Of a stretch of 64,000 nt of DNA, positions 34,584 through 45,689 are shown piece after piece. Origin of the DNA: Actinomycetota bacterium (GTDB taxonomy: Bacteria > Actinomycetota > Acidimicrobiia > Acidimicrobiales > Ilumatobacteraceae); assembly GCA_030645495.1 (NCBI GenBank), contig JAUSLV010000021.1:29614-93613 (forward strand). Direction: 5' to 3'. The position numbers and the translations under genes were made by a program. How positions within the stretch are numbered: position 1 is the first letter of the stretch; the number at the start of each line of letters is the position of its first letter. The notes beneath the pieces were generated by a model, which worked only from the letters and a program-made list of their open reading frames with translations, ran no database searches and had not been told where the DNA came from.

Positions 34584-37500
34584 GCGCCGCCCCCCACCGG
34601 CAATGCCGGATCGCCGAGGATCGTCCAGCCGAGTTCGATGTCGGTGACCGAACCAGAGGCACCCTGGCGAACGGACTGCTTCGCGGCCATGACCGCTTCA
34701 CCCACGGTGACCTGGCCGCCCGCCAGTTGCTGGCTGAGGAACTGGGCAAGGCTGAGGTCGCCGGCCGCCGAGGTGAGCGTGGCGGCACCCATCACCACCG
34801 CAGCACCACCGGTTGGGGTGAGCATCAGCGTATGACCGAGGGTATCGGCGTACGGCGACACGTAGTACGTGTTCCAGCAACCGAACTGGGCGACCGCCGT
34901 GGGGCGGGCCGCGGCGGCCAACGCCGGAACGTCGGCAGTGCCGAACAGACCCGACTCGGTCCACTCGTACGAGCTGGAGTGACCGAGGTAGAACACCATG
35001 CCCACCCCGTCGATGACTGCGTCGAGCAACTCGGTGCGGGCGCCCTCGACGCCCTGGCGGTCGATGTCGGCGCGGCGCACCGACCAGCCGGACAGCTCGG
35101 CCTCGACACCGTCGTTGAAGCCCGCGTAATCGATGCCGTCGTTCGCGTCGGAGGCAAGCACAGCAGACCGCTGCGGCACCGAGTTCGCATACTCCAGCGT
35201 CTTCGAGATCATCGTCGCCAGCTCGTCGGGGGTGCGGGCCGGCATGCGCCCCAGCGCCACGTCGGGAATGCCGTCGGCATCCCAGTCAGCATAAGCAGGG
35301 TCGAGCGGGGCATACGTGATGCTGGAGCCCGTGGAGCCGTAGGGCGACGGCAGCAAGCTGAACGAACCGATCCCGAGGTAGTCGCGATAGTCGACAGAAT
35401 CGGCGCCGACCAGCAGCACCCAACGCAGCTTCAGCTTCGGGATGGCCACGGCCAGGTAGGCATCGATCGCCGCCGCGTCGACCACACCGTGGCTGTAGGC
35501 GCGATAGATGTCGGCGACGTCGATCACCTTCACCTTGAGACCGCGGCTCTTGTGGTACGCAACCAACGGAGCAAGACCGTCGACCAGCGCGCCGTTGGTG
35601 ATCATCACGTAGTCGGCTTTGCCCGACAGCAGGTTCGAGGCCACCGGCAACGGAGCGACCGCCGGCGAGCGCACGGCACCAGCCGCGCTGAACACGTAGC
35701 GGGCCTGCGTCGCCGCACCCGCCACCTGCAGGGTGGCACCGTCGAGCGTGGCGGGCAGTGCCGTCACCGTTCCGTCGGTGGCCACGCGGTAGGCGAGGGC
35801 ACCAGTGGGGTCGAGGCCGGTGACATCGATGCGGTCACCGGTGGCGGTGAGGTCGAGTCGGCCACCGATCGCGGCCGCCGACCGCTGATACGTGACCGAC
35901 CACGTGTTCACCGCGGTGAAGTCGACGAAGATGCCGTCGACAGCGAGCGTCGTGAGGGTGAGGCTGTTCGCGCCGGATTGCAGCAATCCTGCGGGGATGG
36001 CACCCTGCAGCACGATCGAGCCAGTGCCGTCGAACACACCCTCGGCAACCTGCTGGCCGTTCACCGACAGCTGAACATGGTGTTCGTCGGGAATCGGCGT
36101 GTAGCTGATCCCCCACAGCTCGACCGCCACGGTGGCCGGCTGATCGGCCACCACGTCGGCGAGGTCGATCGAGGTCGAGGCAGTGCCCGGGGCGCCGGGG
36201 AAGGCCACCAGCACTTGGTCGTACCACGGGTCGGACCCGGGTGCGGTGACCGAGTAGTCGTGGTTGTCGTCGCGGGTGACCGTGGCCGAATGGGTGGCCA
36301 CGGGCGACGTGGCCGCGCCGACGGCCGGGCCGGCCGCGACACGGCGGGCGAGCGTCTTGTCGACGTGCACCCAGTACGAGTTGGTGCCGGTGTAGAGCGT
36401 GTCGAGCGGCTCGCCGATGAATCGCAGCAACGAACCAGGGCCGAATGCGGCGGGCCCCACCACTTCGATCGCCACCGGACCCTGCGGATCGGTGACGGCG
36501 ATCTTGGTGGCGTTCACGCCGTTGAGGTTGACACCGGCGGCGAGCAGCTGCTCGTAGGTGACCACCTGCACGCCAGGTTCGGTGACGGACAGTTGCGCCA
36601 CCGGGCCGCTGACGGTGGGCTGGCCACCGCGACGCTCACCGGTTTGGCGCAGCGAGAGCGTGCGAGCCGACTGCTGCTGCGGAGCGAGGGCAGCATCAAC
36701 CTCGGCACGGTTCGCGGCCCAGTCGATCTGCTCGGGCTGCTCAGGGTCGCCATACGCTTCGCCGACCGCATACGGGCCGTGCTGTTCGGGGGTGCCGTCG
36801 AGCGCGATGTCTTCCAACCACAACACGGTGGCCGTCGTGGAGACCACGAGTTCGTAGTCCTGCGGGGTCATCGAGGTGGGCGCCTTGGACACCACCAGCT
36901 CGTCGTTGAGCTGCACCAGCGAGCCGTCGGCCGCCTCGCCGTAGATGTTGAAGCCAAGGTTGTCGACCTCTTGGGCGGTGCGCCAGTCGAGGGCCACGGA
37001 ACCACCGGACCGCTGCGAGGCGAAGTACGACAGGTTCACCGGCAAGGTGTTGAGCGTGGTGTTGTAGTCCTCGACCTCGCCGTCGGAGGATTCACCCGTG
37101 GGAGCCTGCACTTCGCTGAGCAACGTGGCCACACGGAAGCGGCTGTAGACGGTGTCGCCGATCTGGTAGCCCGAACCGTTCTGATCGAGCGCCGGCACGG
37201 TGACGGTAACGGTGTAGGTGCCCGGCGCCGGGGCCTGGCCGACGCCATTGACCACGGTGAGCCCACCGGTGGACGAGACGTAGTAGAGCGGGTCGAAGAG
37301 CGATTCCTCGGGGTCGAAGTCGCCGTCGTTGTTCCAGTCGAACCAACCGTTCACGTACGACGGGCCACCCGTCGCATCGGAGATCGTGATCGGGATCTGC
37401 AAGGTCTCGGTGTTGACCGCGGGCAGTGCGACGCCGTCCTCGTCGTCGCCACCGGCGCTGTCGTCGCCGAGCGGCGCTGCAGGAGCGGTTGCCGGCACGG

Positions 37501-40500
37501 GCGCCGCGCCGCCGACGCCGCTGGCCTCACGGTCGGAATTCGTGCCAAGGCGCGGCCCGGGCAGATCGTCGTGCGCCGTGGCAGTGATCTGCACGTCGTT
37601 GATGAACAGGTAGTCGCCTGCGTCGAGCGCGTTGTTGACGATGAAGCGAACCGTGGTGGCCGCGCCGAGCGTTCCGATCGGCAACTCGGTGATCTGGTTC
37701 GAATAGGTGACGCCGTTGCAGCTGGTGAACGTCTGCAACGTGGTCCATGGCGCACTGCCGTTCGGGCTGACCTGCATGTACACGACGTCGTCGGCCTCGA
37801 GGCTCTCGCAGCGATAGGTGACGTTGATCATCGCCGACGAGTAGCCGGTGAGGTCGCCCACCTGACGGGTGAGCGCGGTGTTCGCCGCGGCCGTGGTGCC
37901 GTTGCCGAACCGGGCGCTGCGCTCGCCACCGTCGGCGGCATTCTGCAGGTAGCCGGTGGTGGCGCCGATGCCACCTGCGTCGACCTCCGTCCAGCTGCTG
38001 GCGTTCCAGGCTGTGGAACCGGTGGAACCGGCAAACCCACCGGTCTGGAACGTGTCGCCGAACGTGCTGCGCAACGACTGCTTGGCCGCGCGCGCCGGGT
38101 CGGTTCCGCCCGGGCCTTCATAGCTGGCCGGAGCGTCGCCGTAGTCGAAGCACCTCACGCAATCGGTCACTTCGGCGGCCGCCACCTGGTTGCCGCTGCG
38201 GGCCATCGCGTAGTTGGTGAGCTCGTCGGGGCCGGTGAACGGATCGGTGACGGTGGTGTTGATCACGATCGTGGCCGACTCGCCGGCCAGCAGATCGGTG
38301 AGCGTGACGAGGTTGGGCGGCGCGGCACCCGGCACCGTGGACGTGACGCGCGGCGGGCCTGGCATGCTGGCGCTCACCACCACGTTGTCGACGAAGAACC
38401 GGTCGCCGGTGTTGTCGAACGCATTGCTGACGATGAACCGCACCTGCGTGGAGGCGCCCCACTGGCCCGACGTGAGGTTGAACGAGGCGGCGGTGTAGCC
38501 GGCCGCGTTGCAGTTGTTGTACGTCGCCACTGCGACCCACGTGCCACCGGTGGTGGGCCGCACCTGGGCCTGCACCTCGTCTCCGGCTTCCAGGCTCTCG
38601 CAGCGGTACTCGAACGCGAACGTCACCGCCGTGGCAGCGCTGAGGTCGCCCACCGTGCGCGTGAGGGCGGCGTTGAGGACCGCCGTGTAGCTGATCCGCG
38701 CCGACAGGTCGCCGACGTCGGTGCGCTTCCTGATCGAGCCGTTGTCCCAATCGCCGTCCTGGCTGTCGGTCCAGGCCGCGTCGGTCCAGGCGGTGGCACT
38801 TGCGCTGCCCAGCCAGGTGTCGACCGTTTCGAACGTGTCGGTGTAGGTGCTGACGGTCGTCCCGGTGTTGGCGGGGCGGGTGACGGAGGTGGACACCCAG
38901 TTGAGGCCGGCGGGCAGGAGGTCGGTGACCGCGATGTTGCTGATCGTCGAGGTGGTGGTGTTACTGACCACGATCGAGTAGCTGAGCGCCTGGCCGGGCA
39001 CCACGGGGTTGCCACCCGAGTTGGAGGTCTTGGTGAGGCGCAGGCCGTCGATCGGGATGCAGGCGGTGCTGGCGCCATTGGCCGGCGAGTTGAGGTCGGC
39101 GCGAGTGGCCAGCACGATGGCCCGGTTGCAGATGGTGCCCGAGCCCGAGTAGTCGAGGTTGACCGTGGTCTGGTAGCGGATCGTGACCGCACCACCGATG
39201 AGGATGTCGTCGTTGTCGTACCCGATGAGGCGACCGCTCTCGTCGAACGGGAACAGCGTGATGGCCGAGGGAACGGCGTCGTCGGCAACCGGCGTGGGCG
39301 AACCGGCGTTCACCGTGAAGGTGCTGCTGCCCGGCACGTAGGAGAGCCCGGTCTGCAGGTCGTCGATCAGCACCGGGTCGAGCAGGTTGTGGTAGTCGGT
39401 GTCGCTGGCCCTGATCGACCACTGCAGCGTGTCGCCCGGATCGACATGGCCGTCGCCGTCGAGGTCGATCGCGAGCTCGACGGTCTTGCGCACGCACATC
39501 GCGCCACACGGCGGGAACATCGTGGTACCGAGGTCGATACCGGGCGTACCCTTCTCGTTGCCCGCCTTCGGGTCTTCGCCGTACGCCGTGGCGATACCAA
39601 CGCCATCGACGGTGTAGATGTGCGCACCGGTCATATCGTTGTCGACCGTGTCGGTGACCTTCAGTTGGTTGAGCGCCGCGACGGGGTACGACAGGTCGTA
39701 GCGGCCACCTTGCGGGTCGGTGAACGGGCCCGTGGTTGCGTCGCCGTCGAGGTCGACATAGATCGTGGTGGCCGTCGTGGTGGTGACCCACACCACGTCG
39801 TTGTCGGGGGCCGTGAGGTCTTGCGAGCCGGGTGCCCACCCGACGTACACCGAGTCGAGCATCAGGCGCGCGGGCACGGGGCTGAAGCCCCAGTCGTAGT
39901 CCTGCGAGATGTTGCCGTTGCCGCCGGTGGCCTGCTGCCGTGTGCCGCTGGCGGCGAACACCGCGAATGTGGAGGTGGACGTGAGGCGTGCGGTCTGCCC
40001 GGTGAGCAGCCACGGGGCGCTGCCGCTGGGCGAGCCGGGGAACGTGGTGCCGGCCGCGATGTTGTACGAGTTGGTGCCGGCCGACGTTTGCACGTTGACG
40101 GTGATCGCCGTGGCCTGCGGGTTGTGGATGTAGAGCACGGTGGCGTATTCGTTGCTGCCGTCGTTGCGCGCGGTGGACGCCGGAACCGTGTAGTCGTTGA
40201 CCAAGCCTTCGGTGGGGAACACCTGGTACGAGCGGTCCTCGTAGTTCGAGCCGACGCGGCCGGTCATCATGAAGACCTGCGCGGGCTTCGAGGTGACGGC
40301 CTTCGCGCCTTGCGAGATGTTGGGCGCGTACACGAACTGGCCTTCGCCGATCGTCACACCGTTGACGTCGACGCCATCGAGGTAGTCGCCGTCGTTGTTG
40401 GCGTCGATCGACACGACGGTGTTGGCCGCTTGGGCCATCACCTCCATGCCGGCGTACGAGAAGTTGGAGACACCGCTGCCCTGGTTCACCGTGTTGATTC

Positions 40501-41182
40501 CGACAGGGGCGACGAAGTTGACGCCCCAACGAGAGGTGTCGAACGCCGCGGCCATCTCGGAGTGCAGTGCGTTGACGGTGGTTGGCCACGTGGCGTGGGT
40601 GACCGCCAACGGGTCGGTGGAGGAGATGCGATCGCGACCGTCGAACACGACGGTGCCGGCAGCGCGCGGGTTGGTGAGGGGCCCGGGCACGATGTTGCTG
40701 GGGTTGGAGTTGTTGAGCCGCAGCACGTCGCCGACGTTGAGCACGTCGCCGGTGGCGCACGGCGCAGGCTCGCAGTAGGTGGCCGCGTTGCCGTTGCCGG
40801 TATTGCCGTCGCCGAACACCACGGTGCTGCTGCCACTCGGGGCATTGGGAATGGGGTCGTACGTGGGCGCGGTGTTGCCGTTGCTGCCGCTCTCCCAATG
40901 GTCGTAGTAGATGATCGTGTTCGGCGCGGTGACCGTGATCGAGACCGTGGACGAGAGCTGCGTGCCGATGCTGTTGGTGGTGCCGGCATCGACCGCGTCG
41001 AGCGCGAGGAACGCGTTGTCTTCGAACAGCGGCACGTAGAACGTGGCTGTGATGGTTTCGCCGGCTGCCGAGGCCTCGCGCAGAGGAGTGCTGACCGACC
41101 ACGCGACGGCACCGGCGATGATCGCCACCGCCGCGAGAGAACCGAGTGCGCGCCGAGAGCTACGCGAAGCCATTGTTTCCAC
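34580..41182 (-). CDS. Giant exported protein with C-terminal gingipain-type (C25) peptidase domain
   Basis: A 2200-residue exported protein. Residues 1-40 are a signal peptide (ends REASA). About 41-560 form a beta-rich region of the IgGFc-binding-like type; about 700-1000 has DUF11-type repeats (LPAGLNWVSTSVT); two similar jelly-roll-like segments contain YRCESLEA; near 1390 is GEVEDY, a motif common in large secreted repeat proteins. From about 1860 to 2195 is a C25 caspase-fold peptidase with the catalytic His in FYLGHSSS (about 2066) and Cys in QFGCWNTYY (about 2100). There is no C-terminal sorting signal, LPXTG or anchor helix. The start is GTG 41182 (AGGAG 4 bases upstream) or ATG 41173. 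It is first of a three-gene overlapping operon. Confidence 0.85.
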   Translation of the reverse strand: METMASRSSRRALGSLAAVAIIAGAVAWSVSTPLREASAAGETITATFYVPLFEDNAFLALDAVDAGTTNSIGTQLSSTVSITVTAPNTIIYYDHWESGSNGNTAPTYDPIPNAPSGSSTVVFGDGNTGNGNAATYCEPAPCATGDVLNVGDVLRLNNSNPSNIVPGPLTNPRAAGTVVFDGRDRISSTDPLAVTHATWPTTVNALHSEMAAAFDTSRWGVNFVAPVGINTVNQGSGVSNFSYAGMEVMAQAANTVVSIDANNDGDYLDGVDVNGVTIGEGQFVYAPNISQGAKAVTSKPAQVFMMTGRVGSNYEDRSYQVFPTEGLVNDYTVPASTARNDGSNEYATVLYIHNPQATAITVNVQTSAGTNSYNIAAGTTFPGSPSGSAPWLLTGQTARLTSTSTFAVFAASGTRQQATGGNGNISQDYDWGFSPVPARLMLDSVYVGWAPGSQDLTAPDNDVVWVTTTTATTIYVDLDGDATTGPFTDPQGGRYDLSYPVAALNQLKVTDTVDNDMTGAHIYTVDGVGIATAYGEDPKAGNEKGTPGIDLGTTMFPPCGAMCVRKTVELAIDLDGDGHVDPGDTLQWSIRASDTDYHNLLDPVLIDDLQTGLSYVPGSSTFTVNAGSPTPVADDAVPSAITLFPFDESGRLIGYDNDDILIGGAVTIRYQTTVNLDYSGSGTICNRAIVLATRADLNSPANGASTACIPIDGLRLTKTSNSGGNPVVPGQALSYSIVVSNTTTSTISNIAVTDLLPAGLNWVSTSVTRPANTGTTVSTYTDTFETVDTWLGSASATAWTDAAWTDSQDGDWDNGSIRKRTDVGDLSARISYTAVLNAALTRTVGDLSAATAVTFAFEYRCESLEAGDEVQAQVRPTTGGTWVAVATYNNCNAAGYTAASFNLTSGQWGASTQVRFIVSNAFDNTGDRFFVDNVVVSASMPGPPRVTSTVPGAAPPNLVTLTDLLAGESATIVINTTVTDPFTGPDELTNYAMARSGNQVAAAEVTDCVRCFDYGDAPASYEGPGGTDPARAAKQSLRSTFGDTFQTGGFAGSTGSTAWNASSWTEVDAGGIGATTGYLQNAADGGERSARFGNGTTAAANTALTRQVGDLTGYSSAMINVTYRCESLEADDVVYMQVSPNGSAPWTTLQTFTSCNGVTYSNQITELPIGTLGAATTVRFIVNNALDAGDYLFINDVQITATAHDDLPGPRLGTNSDREASGVGGAAPVPATAPAAPLGDDSAGGDDEDGVALPAVNTETLQIPITISDATGGPSYVNGWFDWNNDGDFDPEESLFDPLYYVSSTGGLTVVNGVGQAPAPGTYTVTVTVPALDQNGSGYQIGDTVYSRFRVATLLSEVQAPTGESSDGEVEDYNTTLNTLPVNLSYFASQRSGGSVALDWRTAQEVDNLGFNIYGEAADGSLVQLNDELVVSKAPTSMTPQDYELVVSTTATVLWLEDIALDGTPEQHGPYAVGEAYGDPEQPEQIDWAANRAEVDAALAPQQQSARTLSLRQTGERRGGQPTVSGPVAQLSVTEPGVQVVTYEQLLAAGVNLNGVNATKIAVTDPQGPVAIEVVGPAAFGPGSLLRFIGEPLDTLYTGTNSYWVHVDKTLARRVAAGPAVGAATSPVATHSATVTRDDNHDYSVTAPGSDPWYDQVLVAFPGAPGTASTSIDLADVVADQPATVAVELWGISYTPIPDEHHVQLSVNGQQVAEGVFDGTGSIVLQGAIPAGLLQSGANSLTLTTLAVDGIFVDFTAVNTWSVTYQRSAAAIGGRLDLTATGDRIDVTGLDPTGALAYRVATDGTVTALPATLDGATLQVAGAATQARYVFSAAGAVRSPAVAPLPVASNLLSGKADYVMITNGALVDGLAPLVAYHKSRGLKVKVIDVADIYRAYSHGVVDAAAIDAYLAVAIPKLKLRWVLLVGADSVDYRDYLGIGSFSLLPSPYGSTGSSITYAPLDPAYADWDADGIPDVALGRMPARTPDELATMISKTLEYANSVPQRSAVLASDANDGIDYAGFNDGVEAELSGWSVRRADIDRQGVEGARTELLDAVIDGVGMVFYLGHSSSYEWTESGLFGTADVPALAAAARPTAVAQFGCWNTYYVSPYADTLGHTLMLTPTGGAAVVMGAATLTSAAGDLSLAQFLSQQLAGGQVTVGEAVMAAKQSVRQGASGSVTDIELGWTILGDPALPVGGGA

Positions 41183-41344
41183 TGCGCTCCTATTCGGGTT
41201 CGCGGAACTACCTCACTCTAGGTCGCATTTTCGAGCTTCACCAGTCATCAATGTGCATTCCTTGAGGCAACCCTCGGATTAGCAGCATGGAGAGTGGGCG
41301 CCGAGCGCCGAACCTCACCGTCGGTTGCGGGCGCCAGCAGCGAC

Positions 41345-41626
41345 TCACGCACACGCGCACGGCAAGGTCGCGCAGCGTGGGCATCCCTGCTCGTAACGGG
41401 CGACGGCCTCGGTGAGGTCGATACCCATCTGGTTGGCCAACGTGGCCACCCACGCGATGACGTCGCCGAATTCGTGCGCTTGCTGCGCCCGGTTGCCCTT
41501 GCGCACGGCCTGCGCCAACTCGCCCACTTCCTCGGCCAGCCAGGCCACCGTGGCCGGCACCCCGCGGGCGCGGTCGCGGTCGCCGAACGTGCGCTCGATC
41601 ACATCTTGTAGCTGGGCGAGGTCCAT
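41345..41626 (-). CDS. MazG-like nucleotide pyrophosphohydrolase
   Basis: A 93-residue all-alpha NTP pyrophosphohydrolase. The metal-binding residues are in WLAEEVGELAQAV and HEFGDVIAWVATLAN (EExxE...ExxD pattern). Proteins of this size remove non-canonical or excess nucleoside triphosphates as dimers. An unusual Cys-rich tail, CPRCATLPCACA, could bind a metal. No strong ribosome site precedes the ATG at 41626. It lies upstream of, and on the same strand as, the C25 gene, 162 bp away. Confidence 0.82.
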   Translation of the reverse strand: MDLAQLQDVIERTFGDRDRARGVPATVAWLAEEVGELAQAVRKGNRAQQAHEFGDVIAWVATLANQMGIDLTEAVARYEQGCPRCATLPCACA

Positions 41627-41698
41627 CGTGATGTTCTACCGTCCGCGTCGCCGGCCTGCGTGTTCGGCCCGAGCCGAGCGAAGTGCCAGACTGCGGGG

Positions 41699-42379
41699 GT
41701 GACCCTTTCGCCTCCCCCTGGCCCGTTCTCCGCTCCCCCTCCTGGTTACGTTCCTTACGCCCCGAACCAGGGGACAACACGACCGTCAGCCGGGCTGAGC
41801 AAGGCGATGATCGTGCTCTACTCGATCACCACCGCAGCGGCCGCCCTCCTGGCGGTCACCTTCTTCCTGCGGAAGGCGAGTTGGGACGACTTCCTCGCGG
41901 GCAACGCCACGATCTCCGATCTCGATGACTCCGACAACCTGGTGGCCATGGCCGCCCTGCTGCAGATCGGGCTGTTCATCACCGGCGCGATCGTCACCTC
42001 GATCTGGGCTCGGCGCATCGCCCAGAACGCCCAGGCTCGCGGCGCCCAGGGCATCAAGGTGGGCATGGCCACCGGTGGCTGGTTCATCCCGATCGGCTTC
42101 TTCTGGCTCGGCTTTGGTCAGCTGCGCAAGTCGTCGGAGGCGTTCGGTCGCCAGGTCGACGCTCTGCAGCGGTGGCAAGCGCTGTTCATCGCGCAAAGCC
42201 TGATCGGCACCGTCACCCGGAACATGGGCGAGATCGACGAAAGCAACCCCTCCACGGTGGCCGACTCGTTGCGCAACCAGTGGATGCTCGGTCTGCTGGG
42301 CGCGGCGATGTTTGCCGTCACCACGTTCTTCGCCGCCAAAGCCGCCAAGGAACTTGACGCGGTCGTGAGCGGCGGCTGA
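41699..42379 (+). CDS. DUF4328 family membrane protein
   Basis: A 226-residue protein: Pro-rich cytoplasmic N-terminus (about 40 residues, SPPPGPFSAPPPGY), then four membrane helices. The segment IWARRIAQNAQARGAQ followed by GGWFIPIGFFWLGFGQLRKSSEAF fits the DUF4328 pattern, where a W-rich helix and a basic motif follow helix 2. The function of the family is unknown. The GTG at 41699 begins just before the Pro-rich stretch. It converges on asd with a 29-bp gap. Confidence 0.7.
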   Translation: MTLSPPPGPFSAPPPGYVPYAPNQGTTRPSAGLSKAMIVLYSITTAAAALLAVTFFLRKASWDDFLAGNATISDLDDSDNLVAMAALLQIGLFITGAIVTSIWARRIAQNAQARGAQGIKVGMATGGWFIPIGFFWLGFGQLRKSSEAFGRQVDALQRWQALFIAQSLIGTVTRNMGEIDESNPSTVADSLRNQWMLGLLGAAMFAVTTFFAAKAAKELDAVVSGG

Positions 42380-42408
42380 CCGGCGTCGCCGCGCGGTCTT
42401 CGCTGCGG

Positions 42409-43494
<1,086 letters not shown>

Positions 43495-43520
43495 TCAGGC
43501 TCGCACCGGAACGGCCGGCA

Positions 43521-44348
43521 TCACTTCACGCGGGCGACGAGCCACCAATGGCTGGGGTGCACACCCACATACGTGGCTTCGCCGGTGCCGGCGATCTTGA
43601 ACGTGCGGCGCTTGGGTCCACGGAACAGCGTGATGCCGGCGAGCTGGTCGGCCACGAGCGGCATCACCTGCGAGGGCGAGAGGCGGTTGGCCTGCCAGCC
43701 GAGGCGGGTGAGCATCCGCCGCTTGGCGAGCGCGGGGCCGATGCGCGGCAGGCGCCACAGGCCGCGGACGATCTTGCCTGCGGGCCACAGCAACATGTCT
43801 TGGGCCACCCAGGTGCGCAGGTTGAGCGCGATGTGCCCGCCCGGCTTGGCGACGCGGATCGCTTCGCGCACGAGGCCGAGCGCGTCGTCGTGGTGGCAGT
43901 GCTGCAGCGTGATGTAGCTGAACACGATGTCGGCGCTGTCGCTGGGCAGGTCGAGCGTGCGCCCATCGGCCACGTGGCTCGTCTGCAGGCGGTCGGGCAG
44001 GCCGAACTGCGCCACGGTCTCGCGGCAGCGCTCGAGGAACGCCGCATCGAGATCGCAGGCGACCACCTTCTGAAACATGCGCGTGAAGCTGGCCGTCATC
44101 CGGCCGATGCCGCTGCCGATCTCCACCAGCGACTGCTCGGCCATGTTGGGCGCGGCCACGCCGAACGCCTGCAGGTACGCGAGCGTTTCGTGATCGCCCG
44201 TGGACACGAACTCGGCGAGGTTCAGTTCGCTGCCGGTCTGGCTGTTGAACACCCACCCGGTGCGGCGCACGACATCGTCCGCCGAACGCTGATTCTCCGA
44301 GTCGGTACCGGCGGCTTTCCAGGGGACGTGTTGTCTACGGCGGGTCAT
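43521..44348 (-). CDS. Class I SAM-dependent methyltransferase
   Basis: A 275-residue protein with motif I LVEIGSGIGRMT, an acidic residue after strand 2 (VVACDLD) and DIVFSYITLQHC, as in Methyltransf_11 proteins. A C-terminal 100 residues (LLWPAGKIVRGLWRLPRIGPALAKRRMLTRLGW) is basic and may touch a membrane or nucleic acid. The substrate is unknown. It lies 59 bp after lysC and 80 bp before asd, splitting the usual lysC-asd pair. Confidence 0.78.
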   Translation of the reverse strand: MTRRRQHVPWKAAGTDSENQRSADDVVRRTGWVFNSQTGSELNLAEFVSTGDHETLAYLQAFGVAAPNMAEQSLVEIGSGIGRMTASFTRMFQKVVACDLDAAFLERCRETVAQFGLPDRLQTSHVADGRTLDLPSDSADIVFSYITLQHCHHDDALGLVREAIRVAKPGGHIALNLRTWVAQDMLLWPAGKIVRGLWRLPRIGPALAKRRMLTRLGWQANRLSPSQVMPLVADQLAGITLFRGPKRRTFKIAGTGEATYVGVHPSHWWLVARVK

Positions 44349-44407
44349 GGCGGCACCAGTGTGGCAGGCCTCACGGCAGGAATCGAAGCTTCCGACCGTG
44401 GGATCGG

Positions 44408-45658
44408 CTACTTGCGCTCGGGCAGGGGGGCCGAATAGGCGTGGCCCGAGTCGAGGCCGAACGCCGTGTGCAGCGCGCGAGCGGCCCGCTCGAGGTCGGT
44501 GGCGGCGGTGACGACGCTGATACGGATCGTGCTGGTGCTGATCATCTCGATGTTCACGCCCTCGTCGGCGAGCGTGCGGAACATCTTCGCGGCGATGCCG
44601 GGGCTGGTCTTCATGCCGGCACCCACGAGGCTGATCTTGGCGATGTCGGCCTGGTGTTCCACGCCCGCGGCGCCGATCTCCTTGGCCACGCGCTCGACGA
44701 TCGCCTCGGCGGTGGCCTTGTCGGCCTTGGGCATCGTGAAGCTGATGTCGGTAGTGCCATCGTGGCTGGTGTTCTGCACGATCATGTCGACGTTCACGTT
44801 CGCGGCGGCCAACGGCTCGAACAGCGCGGCGGAGATGCCGGGGCGGTCGGGCACCGCCACGACGGTGACCTTCGACTCGCTGGTGTCGGTGACGACGCCG
44901 GAGATGATGGGGTCTTCCATGTTGGGCTCCTGTGACGTGACCCACGTGCCGTGTTCCCAGGTGAACGCGGACCGGACGTGGATGGGGACGTTGTGGTTGC
45001 GAGCGAACTCGACGCTGCGCAGCGCGAGCACCTTGCTGCCCGCGCCGGCCATCTCGAGCATCTCGTCGAAGTTGACGTGCGCCAGCTTGCGCGCCTGCGG
45101 CACGATGCGCGGGTCGGCGGTGAACACGCCGGTGACGTCGGTGTAGATCTCGCACGCGTCGGCGTTCAGCGCTGCGGCCAGCGCGACGGCGGTGGTGTCG
45201 CTGCCGCCGCGGCCGAGGGACGTGATCTCCTTGTCGGTGCTGATGCCCTGGAAGCCGGCCACCACGCACACCTTGCCCTCGGCCAGGGCCTCGCGCACGC
45301 GATCGCCCTTCACCTCGATGATCTTCGCCTTCGTGTGCACCGTGTCGGTGATGATGCCCGCCTGGCTGCCGGTGAAGCTCTTGGCCTCGATGCCCAGGTC
45401 GGCCAGCGCCATGCACAGCAGCGCCATGCTGATCCGCTCGCCGGTGGTGATGAGCATGTCCATCTCGCGGCCGGGCTGCGTCTTGGAGACGTCGTTGGCC
45501 AGCTTGATCAGGTTGTCGGTGCTCTTGCCCATCGCACTGGGCACCACGACGACATCGTTGCCGTGCCGCTTGGTGAACGCGATGTTCTCCGCGACAGCTC
45601 GCATGCGATCAGGGTCTGCGACGGACGTGCCGCCGTACTTCTGCACAATCAGGGCCAC
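44408..45658 (-). CDS. lysC: Aspartate kinase
   Basis: A 416-residue enzyme that phosphorylates aspartate, the first step to lysine, DAP, threonine and methionine. The kinase domain has VQKYGGTSV, SAMGKSTDN, TTGERISMALL and GRGGSDTTAVALAAAL. Two ACT domains (about 265-400) provide feedback control. The GTG at 45658 gives the canonical MALIVQKYGG start. It is preceded 31 bp upstream by the lipoprotein operon on the same strand. In actinobacteria of this type an internal start may also yield a separate regulatory subunit; I could not confirm one here. Confidence 0.95.
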   Translation of the reverse strand: MALIVQKYGGTSVADPDRMRAVAENIAFTKRHGNDVVVVPSAMGKSTDNLIKLANDVSKTQPGREMDMLITTGERISMALLCMALADLGIEAKSFTGSQAGIITDTVHTKAKIIEVKGDRVREALAEGKVCVVAGFQGISTDKEITSLGRGGSDTTAVALAAALNADACEIYTDVTGVFTADPRIVPQARKLAHVNFDEMLEMAGAGSKVLALRSVEFARNHNVPIHVRSAFTWEHGTWVTSQEPNMEDPIISGVVTDTSESKVTVVAVPDRPGISAALFEPLAAANVNVDMIVQNTSHDGTTDISFTMPKADKATAEAIVERVAKEIGAAGVEHQADIAKISLVGAGMKTSPGIAAKMFRTLADEGVNIEMISTSTIRISVVTAATDLERAARALHTAFGLDSGHAYSAPLPERK

Positions 45659-45689
45659 GGGGGTAAGAGGCTAGCGAGGAGGGTGCGGG

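Noticed and set aside
34727..41221. A 2164-codon open frame on the plus strand, antisense to the C25 protease gene
   Set aside because: It mirrors the opposite gene's codon phase, has the Arg/Gly/Val/His-rich makeup of GC-driven shadow frames and shows no domain, signal peptide or start site. The minus-strand gene has a signal peptide and catalytic motifs.
41183..41344. Possible sigma-70 promoter for the C25 operon (TAGAGT as -10, on the minus strand)
   Set aside because: The matching -35 (TGGTGA) is poor and the call would be weak; not listed as a feature.
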